Shown here piece after piece: positions 37,854-45,963 of a stretch of 64,000 nucleotides of DNA (within the stretch, counting starts at the first letter, position 1; each line of letters begins with the position of its first letter). The position numbers and the translations under genes are program-made. The notes beneath the pieces were generated by a model, which made no database searches, was not told the origin of the DNA, and saw only the letters and a list, made by a program, of their open reading frames with translations. Source of the DNA: Aquimarina sp. MAR_2010_214 (GTDB taxonomy: Bacteria > Bacteroidota > Bacteroidia > Flavobacteriales > Flavobacteriaceae); contig NZ_PJMS01000001.1 of NCBI RefSeq assembly GCF_002846555.1, positions 3,472,001-3,536,000 of the forward strand, read 5' to 3'.

Positions 37854-38828
37854 ATGAACTCTTTTTTATCAGAAATAGAAAAATTACCAGAGGGACATCC
37901 GGTAAAAGTGTATTATCAGGAAAGTGAACTAATTCAGGAATTATTATCAGAATTATACGAAGCAGATGCGGTAAAAGATTTTCAAAAGTATTTTAATATA
38001 TTCAATCAGCTAACTACAATAGAAAAACGATTTGCTCGAAAAGAAAACCAATTATTTCCCTACTTAGAAAAGCATGGTTGGAATGGCCCCAGTCGTGGTA
38101 TGTGGTCGTTTCATGATAATTTAAGAGACCAGATAAGGTTATTGAATACGTACAATGCAGAGAGAAATACTTCTAAAATATCAGAAAACCTTCCATATTT
38201 AATTGAAGGTATAAAACGTCTTTTGATTATCGAAGATATGCGATTATTTCCTAATGCTATGCAAATACTTTCCGAAGCAGACTGGAAAGAGTTTTATGAA
38301 GGAGACGAAGAAATGGGGTGGATGTTATCCGAAAAACCAATTCCATATCCTGAAAGAGAAGCATCATATATTCATCCAAGCGAAGATTTTACAGAACGTG
38401 ATTTATCTTTTTCGTTAGAGAATACTTTTCATTATGATGAAGGATATATGACTCCTGATCAGGTAAACTTATTACTTCGATATTTACCAGTTGATATTAC
38501 ATATGTAGATGAAAATGATAAAGTTATTTTTTATAATCGGGGAGAGGATAGGGTTTTTCCCAGAAGTAAAGGAATTATAGGAAGAGAAGTTCGTTTTTGT
38601 CATCCGCCCAAAAGTGTGGATATGGTATTGCGTATTGTAGATGAATTTAGAGCAGGTACAAAAGATGTTGCAGAGTTCTGGTTTAATTATAGAGGTCAGG
38701 TAATTCATATCAGATACTTTGCTATTAGAGATAAAAACAAAAATTATAAAGGAGTTATCGAAATGTCTCAGGATGTAACCGATATTCAAAAACTGAAAGG
38801 TGAAAAACGATTGTTAGATTGGGATTAA
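37854..38828 (+). CDS. DUF438/hemerythrin-like protein with a C-terminal PAS domain
   Basis: 324 aa. The N-terminal 80 residues resemble DUF438. A hemerythrin-like helical region follows with candidate metal ligands in RKENQLFPYLEKHGW, MWSFHDNLRDQI and IEDMRLFPN. The C-terminus is a PAS domain of the PAS_10 type (LPVDITYVDENDKVIFYNRGEDRVFPRSKG is its start, then GREVRFCHPPKSVD). There is no kinase, cyclase or DNA-binding output domain. In other bacteria DUF438-hemerythrin proteins are linked to nitrosative stress and low oxygen. Its place between norD and norE suggests a role in sensing or handling NO or iron, which is inference. Confidence 0.85.
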   Translation: MNSFLSEIEKLPEGHPVKVYYQESELIQELLSELYEADAVKDFQKYFNIFNQLTTIEKRFARKENQLFPYLEKHGWNGPSRGMWSFHDNLRDQIRLLNTYNAERNTSKISENLPYLIEGIKRLLIIEDMRLFPNAMQILSEADWKEFYEGDEEMGWMLSEKPIPYPEREASYIHPSEDFTERDLSFSLENTFHYDEGYMTPDQVNLLLRYLPVDITYVDENDKVIFYNRGEDRVFPRSKGIIGREVRFCHPPKSVDMVLRIVDEFRAGTKDVAEFWFNYRGQVIHIRYFAIRDKNKNYKGVIEMSQDVTDIQKLKGEKRLLDWD

Positions 38829-39353
38829 ATGAAATATCAGGGTAAGAATATTGTAATAATGCTATTTGTTTTTGTGTTACTCCTCGCTTGTAAGCAAAAC
38901 ACAAAAGAGTATTCATTAGTGTTTGTGAAAAATAATGAGGTACAGTACTCTGATTTAAAAACTTTAGACGCTCCCGAAAAAGTATTATTGTCTTGGTATT
39001 TATATGCCTATGGAAATGAATGTAATACCAATTCTTTAAAAGTCAAGTGTCAATTATTAAAAGAAATGAATATCAATGATGAATGTAACCCCGAGCATTT
39101 AAATACTTTATTACAATGGTTTTCTGGTGATATGTTGGTGGTGTATAAATTAAATAGATGTCCCAATATGGCAGTTAATTCAGCCATTCAAAATACGATA
39201 GATGATATCACTTTAGTAAGATCATCAGATACATTGTCTATTACAATCAAAGTGAGAGGGGTAAACGAATCTCAGGAAAAAAGCTGGAATATAGTTCAAA
39301 CGGAGACTTTTTTAATAAAAGAAAGAAATTTGCAAAGAATAAAAAGACAATAA
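38829..39353 (+). CDS. Lipoprotein of unknown function in the nor operon
   Basis: 174 aa. The lipoprotein signal is KNIVIMLFVFVLLLA-CKQN. The mature part has four further cysteines (YGNECNTNSLKVKCQLLK, NDECNPEH, LNRCPNM) and no known domain. It is fused head-to-tail without spacer between the DUF438/PAS gene and norE, so it is almost surely co-expressed with NO reductase. A periplasmic accessory or assembly role is inferred only from position; the cysteines may form disulfides or bind metal. Confidence 0.75.
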   Translation: MKYQGKNIVIMLFVFVLLLACKQNTKEYSLVFVKNNEVQYSDLKTLDAPEKVLLSWYLYAYGNECNTNSLKVKCQLLKEMNINDECNPEHLNTLLQWFSGDMLVVYKLNRCPNMAVNSAIQNTIDDITLVRSSDTLSITIKVRGVNESQEKSWNIVQTETFLIKERNLQRIKRQ

Positions 39354-39935
39354 ATGAAAATATCAGAAATAGATCATAAAAACATATTTTATCCACCGGG
39401 AGGAATCTTGTTATGGATCATCATTTATTTGGAATTATTAACCTTTGGAATTGCTTTGATTGTTATGGTGTTTTATGGTAAGCAAGAACCAGATATTTTT
39501 CATACTTCGAGATTACTATTAAATCCCACTTTTGGGATGATGAATACTATTTTTTTATTGACAAGTGGTTTTTTAATGGCAATAAGTGTACGAGAACTGA
39601 AAACTCAGAATACACAAAAAGCAAAACAATACTTATTGTTGACAATGTTTTTTGGAATGCTTTTTTTACTATTAAAAACTATTGAATATTATGATAAAAT
39701 TGAAGCTGGTTTAGGTATGGGATATAATACTTTTTTTAGTTTTTATTGGATGCTTACCCTTTTTCATGTAGTACATGTTATTGTTGGTTTGGTGATTTTG
39801 ATTACCATTTATTATGGAATCCTAAAAGAAAAAAAATCAACCACAATTGAAGATGTAGAAGCCAGTGCTGCATTTTGGCATATGTGCGATTTAATATGGT
39901 TACTTCTTTTTCCTATAATGTATTTACTTTTTTAA
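39354..39935 (+). CDS. norE: NorE-like cytochrome c oxidase subunit III family protein
   Basis: 193 aa with five hydrophobic helices. The COX3 family is recognisable from PPGGILLWIIIYLELLTFG at the start, LLNPTFGMMNTIFLLTSGF and FHVVHVIVGLVILI, ending in ASAAFWHMCDLIWLLLFPIMYLLF. NorE-type proteins accompany NO reductase and support its activity without being core subunits. It follows the lipoprotein gene without a spacer; norF begins 2 bp after its stop. Confidence 0.9.
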   Translation: MKISEIDHKNIFYPPGGILLWIIIYLELLTFGIALIVMVFYGKQEPDIFHTSRLLLNPTFGMMNTIFLLTSGFLMAISVRELKTQNTQKAKQYLLLTMFFGMLFLLLKTIEYYDKIEAGLGMGYNTFFSFYWMLTLFHVVHVIVGLVILITIYYGILKEKKSTTIEDVEASAAFWHMCDLIWLLLFPIMYLLF

Positions 39936-39937
39936 AA

Positions 39938-40171
39938 ATGAACAAAACTGCAATATATACCTGGATTCTTTTATTAATACTTACTGTAGTATCTGCTTTA
40001 TTTTCTCAAGTTGAAGGGAAGTATATTGTTCTTGTTATCCTGATCCTATCAGTATTGAAATTTATTGGTGTTGCTTTTCAGTTTATGGAACTTAAAAATG
40101 CTCATTCCTTTTGGAAATATGCAATCATTTTTTTTGTTTTACTTTTTATGGTAATTGTAATGATTATATAA
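39938..40171 (+). CDS. norF: NorF-like cytochrome c oxidase subunit IV family protein
   Basis: 77 aa from the ATG at 39938; a longer frame starting at 39875 overlaps norE and is unlikely. Three hydrophobic segments (about residues 6-24, 29-47, 55-76) with the motif GVAFQFMELKNAHSFWK match the prokaryotic COX4 family, which includes NorF. It closes the nor/nir cluster. No terminator is obvious in the 60 bp before the convergent acyl-CoA synthetase gene. Confidence 0.85.
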   Translation: MNKTAIYTWILLLILTVVSALFSQVEGKYIVLVILILSVLKFIGVAFQFMELKNAHSFWKYAIIFFVLLFMVIVMII

Positions 40172-40231
40172 ATTGTTTGTTATTATATAAAACTGGGTAA
40201 TTTTTATTTTTTCAACCAAGCAATATAATTC

Positions 40232-42289
40232 TTATTTTACAATGTTTATACGTATGTCTACGGCAGTAATCGCTTTTTGTGTTCCCATTAGGGGGTTGAT
40301 ATCCATTTCTACTATTTCAGGAGCTGCTTCTACCAGTGCAGAGATACGTTGAATGATTTCAATAAAGAGGGTTTCGCTAACGCCCTCTTTACCACGAATA
40401 CCTTGAATTAGCTTATAGCCTTTTAATGAGGCAATCATTGCTTGTATTTCTGGTTTTGATAAAGGACTTAAACCTGCAGTAACATCATTCATGATTTCAA
40501 TATAAATACCTCCTAGTCCACATAGTATAGTATGATTAAAGCCAGGTTCTTTTTTAACTCCAACAAATAATTCGATACCGCTGAGCATAGCTTGAATCAT
40601 AACACCGGTAGCATTGTTAATTTGCATGAGCTTATCAAAGTTTTGAGTAACTTCTTCTATAGAATTTACATTCAAAATAACGCCCTGTGCATCTGATTTA
40701 TGTAAAGGGCCAACGACCTTCATTACTAATGGAAAATTCATCTTTGAAGCTTCAGTTATCAAAGTTTCTTTGTTAGATTCAACAATTTCTATAACTCTAG
40801 GTACACCAGCAGCATCCAAAAGTTGAGTTGCTTCAAAAGGTGATAAGTAGCCTGATTTAGCATTATCGATAACAGCTCTTATTTTCTTTACATCAACATT
40901 TGGCAATTGTACATCTTCTGTAGTAGGTGGTGGAGTTTTATATACTTGAGCTAAAGCTTTCCCTAAAACTACTTCATCAGGAAAGTTAATATTTCCTTTT
41001 TCTAAAAATGTATTGATTTCTTTTCGAGCATTTATAACTGATGGCAATACAGGAAAAATTGGTTTTTTACAAATATCCAATTTTACACTTAGTACATTGT
41101 AAACATTTTCTACATCAAACAATCCAGGGCTACCAAAAACTACAGCCATAGCATCTATATGATCAAACTTATGCTCACAATAATCAATAATAATACCCAA
41201 TTGTTCTGCTGTTCCTGTAGCTAGAAAATCAATGGGGTTGCTCACCGAAGAACCTGGGTATAAAAAACTCTCAAGTGTTTTTGCATCTTTACCCTCGATA
41301 ACCGGTATTTCTAATCCGCCTTTTGAGAGTTCATCAGATAGCATTACTGCAGAACCACCCGCATGCGTAATTATCGCAATATTTTTACCTTTAAGAGGCT
41401 TATAATTAAAAATTGAAGCTACACTTAATAATTCTTCTCTGCTACTACAATACACTATTCCTGCTTTTTTAAACAAGGCTCTTACCGTCATATCAGAGCT
41501 TGCTATAGCACCTGTGTGAGAAGAGGCAGCTCTACTACCTTCGGCTGTGCTTCCTGCTTTTATTGCTGCTATTTTAGCCCCTTTTCGAATTAGAGAGGAG
41601 GCATGTTTTAATAGTTTTTGCGGATTTTTAATTGCTTCTAAATAAAGTAGTTTAACTTGCGGATCGATGTTTGGATCATAATTCGTATCCATATATTCAA
41701 GTATTTCCTCTACACCTGTTTGAGCCGCATTTCCTACTGAATATACATTGGCAAATTTTACACCTAAAGATGCTCCTGCTTCCATAATAAAAACTGCTGT
41801 CGCCCCAGAACTTGAGATTAAATCACAACCTTTTTTATTATACTCGGGAATGGGAGTTGTAAAAACTCCTTTATATTTTTCGCATAAAACACCAATACAA
41901 TTTGGACCAATTAAACAGCCATTTACACTATTTACAAGATTGGCAATTTCTTTTTCTAATTGTTGTCCTTCTTCATTAGTTTCTGAGAATCCAGCAGAAA
42001 TAATTATGAATGCTTTTGTGTTTTTCTGTAGCGCTAAAACACGTACTGTTTCTAAACAATATTTAGATGGTATTGCCAGTATAGCCAAATCTGTATTAGG
42101 AATATCATTAACAGAGTGATAACTTTTTATTCCTTGTACTTTATCCTCCTTTGGATTTATAATATTAAGTTTTCCTTCGAACCCTCCCTCAAGAATATTT
42201 TTTACAATTTTTCCTCCAGGTTTTTTAATATCATTAGAACCACCAACAATAACAATGTTTTTGGGGTCTAGTAATTGTCTATTTATCAT
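40232..42289 (-). CDS. ADP-forming acetate/acyl-CoA synthetase (fused alpha-beta)
   Basis: 685 aa from the ATG at 42289, which starts directly before the CoA-binding domain (LLDPKNIVIVGGSNDIKKPGG); an upstream ATG at 42331 would add a hydrophobic stretch. Domains in order are CoA-binding, succinyl-CoA ligase-like with the phospho-histidine in ASSHTGAIASSD, and a C-terminal ATP-grasp domain (FEATQLLDAAGVPRV onwards). It would convert acetyl-CoA or other acyl-CoA plus ADP and phosphate to acid, CoA and ATP. It is divergent from a CBS gene, and both promoters have FNR-type boxes, which suits ATP gain under low oxygen. Confidence 0.92.
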   Translation of the reverse strand: MINRQLLDPKNIVIVGGSNDIKKPGGKIVKNILEGGFEGKLNIINPKEDKVQGIKSYHSVNDIPNTDLAILAIPSKYCLETVRVLALQKNTKAFIIISAGFSETNEEGQQLEKEIANLVNSVNGCLIGPNCIGVLCEKYKGVFTTPIPEYNKKGCDLISSSGATAVFIMEAGASLGVKFANVYSVGNAAQTGVEEILEYMDTNYDPNIDPQVKLLYLEAIKNPQKLLKHASSLIRKGAKIAAIKAGSTAEGSRAASSHTGAIASSDMTVRALFKKAGIVYCSSREELLSVASIFNYKPLKGKNIAIITHAGGSAVMLSDELSKGGLEIPVIEGKDAKTLESFLYPGSSVSNPIDFLATGTAEQLGIIIDYCEHKFDHIDAMAVVFGSPGLFDVENVYNVLSVKLDICKKPIFPVLPSVINARKEINTFLEKGNINFPDEVVLGKALAQVYKTPPPTTEDVQLPNVDVKKIRAVIDNAKSGYLSPFEATQLLDAAGVPRVIEIVESNKETLITEASKMNFPLVMKVVGPLHKSDAQGVILNVNSIEEVTQNFDKLMQINNATGVMIQAMLSGIELFVGVKKEPGFNHTILCGLGGIYIEIMNDVTAGLSPLSKPEIQAMIASLKGYKLIQGIRGKEGVSETLFIEIIQRISALVEAAPEIVEMDINPLMGTQKAITAVDIRINIVK

Positions 42290-42307
42290 AAATCTGTTGA
42301 TTTGAAA

Positions 42308-42351
42308 CAAAAATAACTCGACCAACATCACTTATTTATGACTTATATCAT
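42308..42351 (-). promoter_or_regulatory. FNR-type box and -7 element of the acyl-CoA synthetase promoter
   Basis: On the minus strand the palindrome ATGAT-ATAA-GTCAT (42351-42338) has its centre exactly 29.5 bp before TATTTTTG (42315-42308), a perfect TAnnTTTG. The left half-site and N4 spacer (ATGAT-ATAA) are the same as in the norC box. The start codon at 42289 is 18 bp further on. It was found by taking the norC spacing and looking at the predicted place. Confidence 0.7.
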
Positions 42352-42487
42352 ATTATTTCTAGTTTGAATTAAAATTAGTAAATGTTAATGTAAGATAGAC
42401 TTACCAAATACTTTTTAGAGTTTATTGAATACTATTTATGTGTAGATTTTTACTACGAAAAAACAAGCAATTTTTTATACATATAAG

Positions 42488-42531
42488 CTGATATTTATCA
42501 TAATAATTCTGTGAGTTTGATGCTACCTTTA
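42488..42531 (+). promoter_or_regulatory. FNR-type box and -7 element of the CBS-protein promoter
   Basis: The palindrome CTGAT-ATTT-ATCAT (42488-42501) has its centre exactly 29.5 bp before TACCTTTA (42524-42531), the same TAnnTTTA form as in the norC promoter. The start codon is at 42555. It fits class II activation by an FNR/CRP-type protein. Confidence 0.65.
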
Positions 42532-42554
42532 GTATAGAATTTAAAACTAATAGA

Positions 42555-42974
42555 ATGAAAAAAAGAACACCTGTTTCCAAAATTATGACTTCCGATGTAA
42601 TAACTTTAAATCACACTAATGGTTTAGAAACAGCGGAAAAGTTATTTAAAGATAATAATATTCGTCATATTCCTGTAGTAAGTGGTAATGCTATTACTGG
42701 TATGTTAAGCTACACAGACTTACTACGTATTAGTTTTGCAGATGCGGTAGATGTAGATGAGCGTGATGTTGATACTGTAGTTTATGAAATGTTTACTATA
42801 GAACAGGTAATGGCAAAAAACCTGATTAGCGTAAACTCTAATACTACAATCAAAGAAGTTGCAGAAATATTATCGAAGAAAGAATTTCATGCACTACCAG
42901 TAGTAGATAATGGTAAATTGGTTGGTATTGTTACAACTACAGATTTAATAAATTATTTACTAGAACAATTCTAA
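42555..42974 (+). CDS. Two-CBS-domain protein
   Basis: 139 aa consisting of a CBS pair: PVSKIMTSDVITLNHTN through HIPVVSGNAITGMLSYTDLL, then EQVMAKNLISVNSNTT through HALPVVDNGKLVGIVTTTDLI. Such proteins bind adenine nucleotides and act as energy sensors for partner enzymes. It is divergent from the ADP-forming acyl-CoA synthetase gene, and both have the same FNR-type promoter layout, so it may modulate that enzyme or another part of low-oxygen metabolism. The partner is inference. Confidence 0.93.
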   Translation: MKKRTPVSKIMTSDVITLNHTNGLETAEKLFKDNNIRHIPVVSGNAITGMLSYTDLLRISFADAVDVDERDVDTVVYEMFTIEQVMAKNLISVNSNTTIKEVAEILSKKEFHALPVVDNGKLVGIVTTTDLINYLLEQF

Positions 42975-43000
42975 CAACTCAGTTTTTATATAATGATAAA

Positions 43001-43027
43001 AAAGGAAGCATATTGCTTCCTTTTTTT
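43001..43027 (+). terminator. Rho-independent terminator after the CBS gene
   Basis: AAAGGAAGCA / TGCTTCCTTT, a perfect 10-bp stem with a 3-nt loop followed by a T run. It lies 26 bp after the CBS stop codon. Confidence 0.9.
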
Positions 43028-43129
43028 GCTTAATAATTCAAAAGCTTTATTCAATATTATGCTATAAATTTAAGTTAAACTTCTGCAGGGAAAACAGATT
43101 TTAGTATTTTTAAGATCAAAGAATAGGTT

Positions 43130-43807
43130 ATGAGTACAATACCAAAAACAGCATTTGAGTTTTTAAAGGATTTAAAAAATAACAATCATCGAGATTGGAT
43201 GACCGAAAATAAGAAGCGATACCAAAATAATGAAAAGATATTGAAAGTGTTTTATGCGTCTATTGCAGAGCGTTTAAATGAGAAAGATGAGATCGAAAAA
43301 ACCAAAGTATTTAGAATTAATCGAGATATCCGCTTTAGCAAAAATAAAACACCCTATAATGTGCACCGTAGCGCAAGTTTTAGTAGGGCAGGAGCACATA
43401 GAAGAGGAGGATATTATTTACGTCTAGAACCTGGTAATTCGCTTATGGCCGGAGGCTTTTTTAGTCCAGAATCAGCAGATTTATTACGTATCAGGAAAGA
43501 ATTTGAAATGGATGATCAGGAGATTAGAGAAATTTTGTCTGAAACAGACTTTAAAAATTCATTTGATGGTTTTAATCCTTCAAATCAGGTAAAAACTGCT
43601 CCTAAAGGATTTAGCAAAGATCATCCTAATATTGATTTGATCAAAAATAAATCATTTTATGTAACCCATAATTTTACAGATGCTGAGGTTTTTGCACCTG
43701 ATTTCTTGGATAAAGTAGTTTATCATTATGAATTGTTAAGACCGTTTTTTGATTATATGAGTGATGTACTTACCACTGATCTTAATGGAGTCTCATTAAT
43801 AGACTAA
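43130..43807 (+). CDS. DUF2461 domain protein
   Basis: 225 aa, the usual length of DUF2461 proteins. Typical segments are FEFLKDLKNNNHRDWM at the start, VFRINRDIRFSKNKTPYNVH, GGYYLRLEPGNSLMAGGFF and KGFSKDHPNIDLIKNKSF. The family's function is unknown. It is a single gene between a terminator and the end of the LytS-like kinase gene. Confidence 0.9.
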   Translation: MSTIPKTAFEFLKDLKNNNHRDWMTENKKRYQNNEKILKVFYASIAERLNEKDEIEKTKVFRINRDIRFSKNKTPYNVHRSASFSRAGAHRRGGYYLRLEPGNSLMAGGFFSPESADLLRIRKEFEMDDQEIREILSETDFKNSFDGFNPSNQVKTAPKGFSKDHPNIDLIKNKSFYVTHNFTDAEVFAPDFLDKVVYHYELLRPFFDYMSDVLTTDLNGVSLID

Positions 43808-43840
43808 TTTTTGTAGCATATTATAAAAAGGCTGTACTAA

Positions 43841-44935
43841 TTATTTATCTAAGTTATTGTGAATAGGAATCTTCATAATTGTATGTACTCCTTTATGATT
43901 AGGATTAGTATTAAAAATAAATTCAAAATCATGATGATAAAGAGTATGCAATCGCTCTTTTACATTCTTTATTCCAAGACCCTGATTGGTTTTGTTCTCA
44001 AATAATGGTTGACCATTATTTTTAATTAAAATGATTAACCAGTTATCTTGTTGATATATATGCATATTCACGTTTAGGTCTGTAGTGTCATAAGAATACC
44101 CGTGTTTTAAAGAATTTTCTATAATAGGTTGTATAAGCATTGTAGGGATCATAACCCCTTTTATGTTATCTTCTATTTTGATATCTATTGTCAAATGATC
44201 AGAAAAACGCATCTTCATGATATCTATATATTTATTAAGAACTTGCACTTCTTTGTATACAGGAATTAGATTTACTTCTTTTAAAATTAGAATTTCTCTT
44301 AGCAAATCACCTAGGTTTGCGACCATATCTTGTGCCTTTTTTTGATCTTCTTTTATAAGAGCAGAAATGCTATTTAAAGTATTAAACAAAAAATGAGGAT
44401 TTAATTGAGATTTAAGAACTTCCATCTTAATATCTGTAAGTTGTTTAGCTAATACAGCTTTTTGTATTTCGGTTTTGGTAGTTCTCTTAATGTAGTAGTA
44501 AGAATAAATAATAGTAACAAACCCTACATATCCCAAAAAATGCAAATTAGAATCTGATATGATAGTAATAACTCCTTGTCTACTAAATAATTTAGAATTC
44601 ACACTTTCTGTAATGCTTACATAGACATAGCTAATCACGTATAAATAGAGACCAAAAAGTAATGAAAATAAGAAATGAACTCCAATGATAGATCTCCACT
44701 TGTACTCCTTGTCGATCATCATTTTTGTTATTATTAGAATGAGTATTACTGCAGGAGGAACGATAATCAAGTTAGCAATTATGATATCATAAGTGATTTG
44801 TTTCCAGGCTATATTTGTATAAGGTTTTACCTCATATAACTTTAATAATACTCCTTTTGATATAAAAACAATATGATACATAGCTACATACCCCAATAGT
44901 ATAAGAAATAGCTTTTTGTCTAAATATTTTTTCAC
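43841..44935 (-). CDS. LytS/YehU-type sensor histidine kinase
   Basis: 364 aa. Four or so N-terminal membrane helices (up to about residue 155) are followed by a His_kinase domain with the phosphorylated histidine in LKSQLNPHFLFNTLNSISALI. The ATP-binding part has PTMLIQPIIENSLKHGY and GLGIKNVKERL. It phosphorylates the LytTR regulator encoded directly upstream (one base between the genes). No periplasmic sensor domain is seen, so the signal is probably membrane-associated. The target is unknown. Confidence 0.93.
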   Translation of the reverse strand: MKKYLDKKLFLILLGYVAMYHIVFISKGVLLKLYEVKPYTNIAWKQITYDIIIANLIIVPPAVILILIITKMMIDKEYKWRSIIGVHFLFSLLFGLYLYVISYVYVSITESVNSKLFSRQGVITIISDSNLHFLGYVGFVTIIYSYYYIKRTTKTEIQKAVLAKQLTDIKMEVLKSQLNPHFLFNTLNSISALIKEDQKKAQDMVANLGDLLREILILKEVNLIPVYKEVQVLNKYIDIMKMRFSDHLTIDIKIEDNIKGVMIPTMLIQPIIENSLKHGYSYDTTDLNVNMHIYQQDNWLIILIKNNGQPLFENKTNQGLGIKNVKERLHTLYHHDFEFIFNTNPNHKGVHTIMKIPIHNNLDK

Positions 44936-44936
44936 T

Positions 44937-45701
44937 CTATAATCCCATTTTAATCAAAAATTCCTTTTTATAACTTCTGCTTACTTTAAGTTGTTTAAGA
45001 TCCTTCATTTTTACACTAATCTCTCCTCGATTAAAATTAATTAGTTCCTTGATACATTCTATATTTATAATTGTAGAGCGGTGTATTCTAATAAATTCTT
45101 TATTGTCTAATTTGTTTAAGAGATTATACATAGATTCGCGAAGTACATATTTTGTTTTATCTGTATAGATCTCTACATAATAATTTGAAGCTATTATGTA
45201 TTGAATGTTATAAGGAGAAACAAAGAGCGTTTTATTACCTAAAGAAACTGGGATTTTTCTTTTATGAGAAGAATAGTCTATTGGTTTTACATGTTTTAAC
45301 AGAGCGTTTATTTTCTTTTCGAGATTTACGGTTTCGTCTTTTTTAAAAATATCAATAACTCTGTGTACAGATCTATAAAAACGCTCCTCTTTATAAGGTT
45401 TTAACAAATAATCGAAAGCAAAAAAATCAAATGCTTTTATCGCAAATGAATCAAAAGCACTTACAAATATAACTAGAGGAACTTTTGACGTAATTTTTTC
45501 TAAAACATCAAAACCAGTCATGTCTTTTAACTGAATGTCTAAAAAAATTAAGTCAGGATACATTTCATTTATCATTAGTATGGCTTGTTGACCTGTTTTA
45601 CAATGTCCTACTACTTCAATTTCAGAAATACTAATGAGTAAGTTTGCTATTAATTTTCTGGCCAAAGGCTCATCATCTATTATTAGTGTTGAAATTTTCA
45701 T
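44937..45701 (-). CDS. LytTR-family response regulator
   Basis: 254 aa. The receiver domain has the acidic pocket IDDEP, the phosphorylated Asp in YPDLIFLDIQLKDMTG and the lysine in DYLLKPYKEERF. A LytTR DNA-binding domain follows from about residue 150 (YIIASNYYVEIYTDKTKYVLRESM, EFIRIHRSTIINI). It forms a two-gene operon with the LytS-like kinase. The divergent T9SS protein gene 262 bp away is a candidate target, which is inference. Confidence 0.93.
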   Translation of the reverse strand: MKISTLIIDDEPLARKLIANLLISISEIEVVGHCKTGQQAILMINEMYPDLIFLDIQLKDMTGFDVLEKITSKVPLVIFVSAFDSFAIKAFDFFAFDYLLKPYKEERFYRSVHRVIDIFKKDETVNLEKKINALLKHVKPIDYSSHKRKIPVSLGNKTLFVSPYNIQYIIASNYYVEIYTDKTKYVLRESMYNLLNKLDNKEFIRIHRSTIINIECIKELINFNRGEISVKMKDLKQLKVSRSYKKEFLIKMGL

Positions 45702-45963
45702 AAAAGATTGTACTGTGCTATACTATTTGTTGGTGATTGTAGTACAATGTATATAAAAAAAACTGTAAGTTTTATATGCTGGTTATCTTTGGGATTGATG
45801 TAACACCATCTACATCATAAAAAATACAATTTACTTCATTGTATACGCAAAACACTTCAACAATATATTATAGAGCTAATTAATACATATATTTAAAAGA
45901 CTTATACTAGACATACACAAAAGGTAGTACGGTCATAATTTAACTAACACACAAAAATAATTC

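Noticed and set aside
39875..39937. Longer N-terminus for NorF
   Set aside because: It would overlap norE by 61 bp and add residues not found in the COX4 family; the ATG at 39938 fits better.
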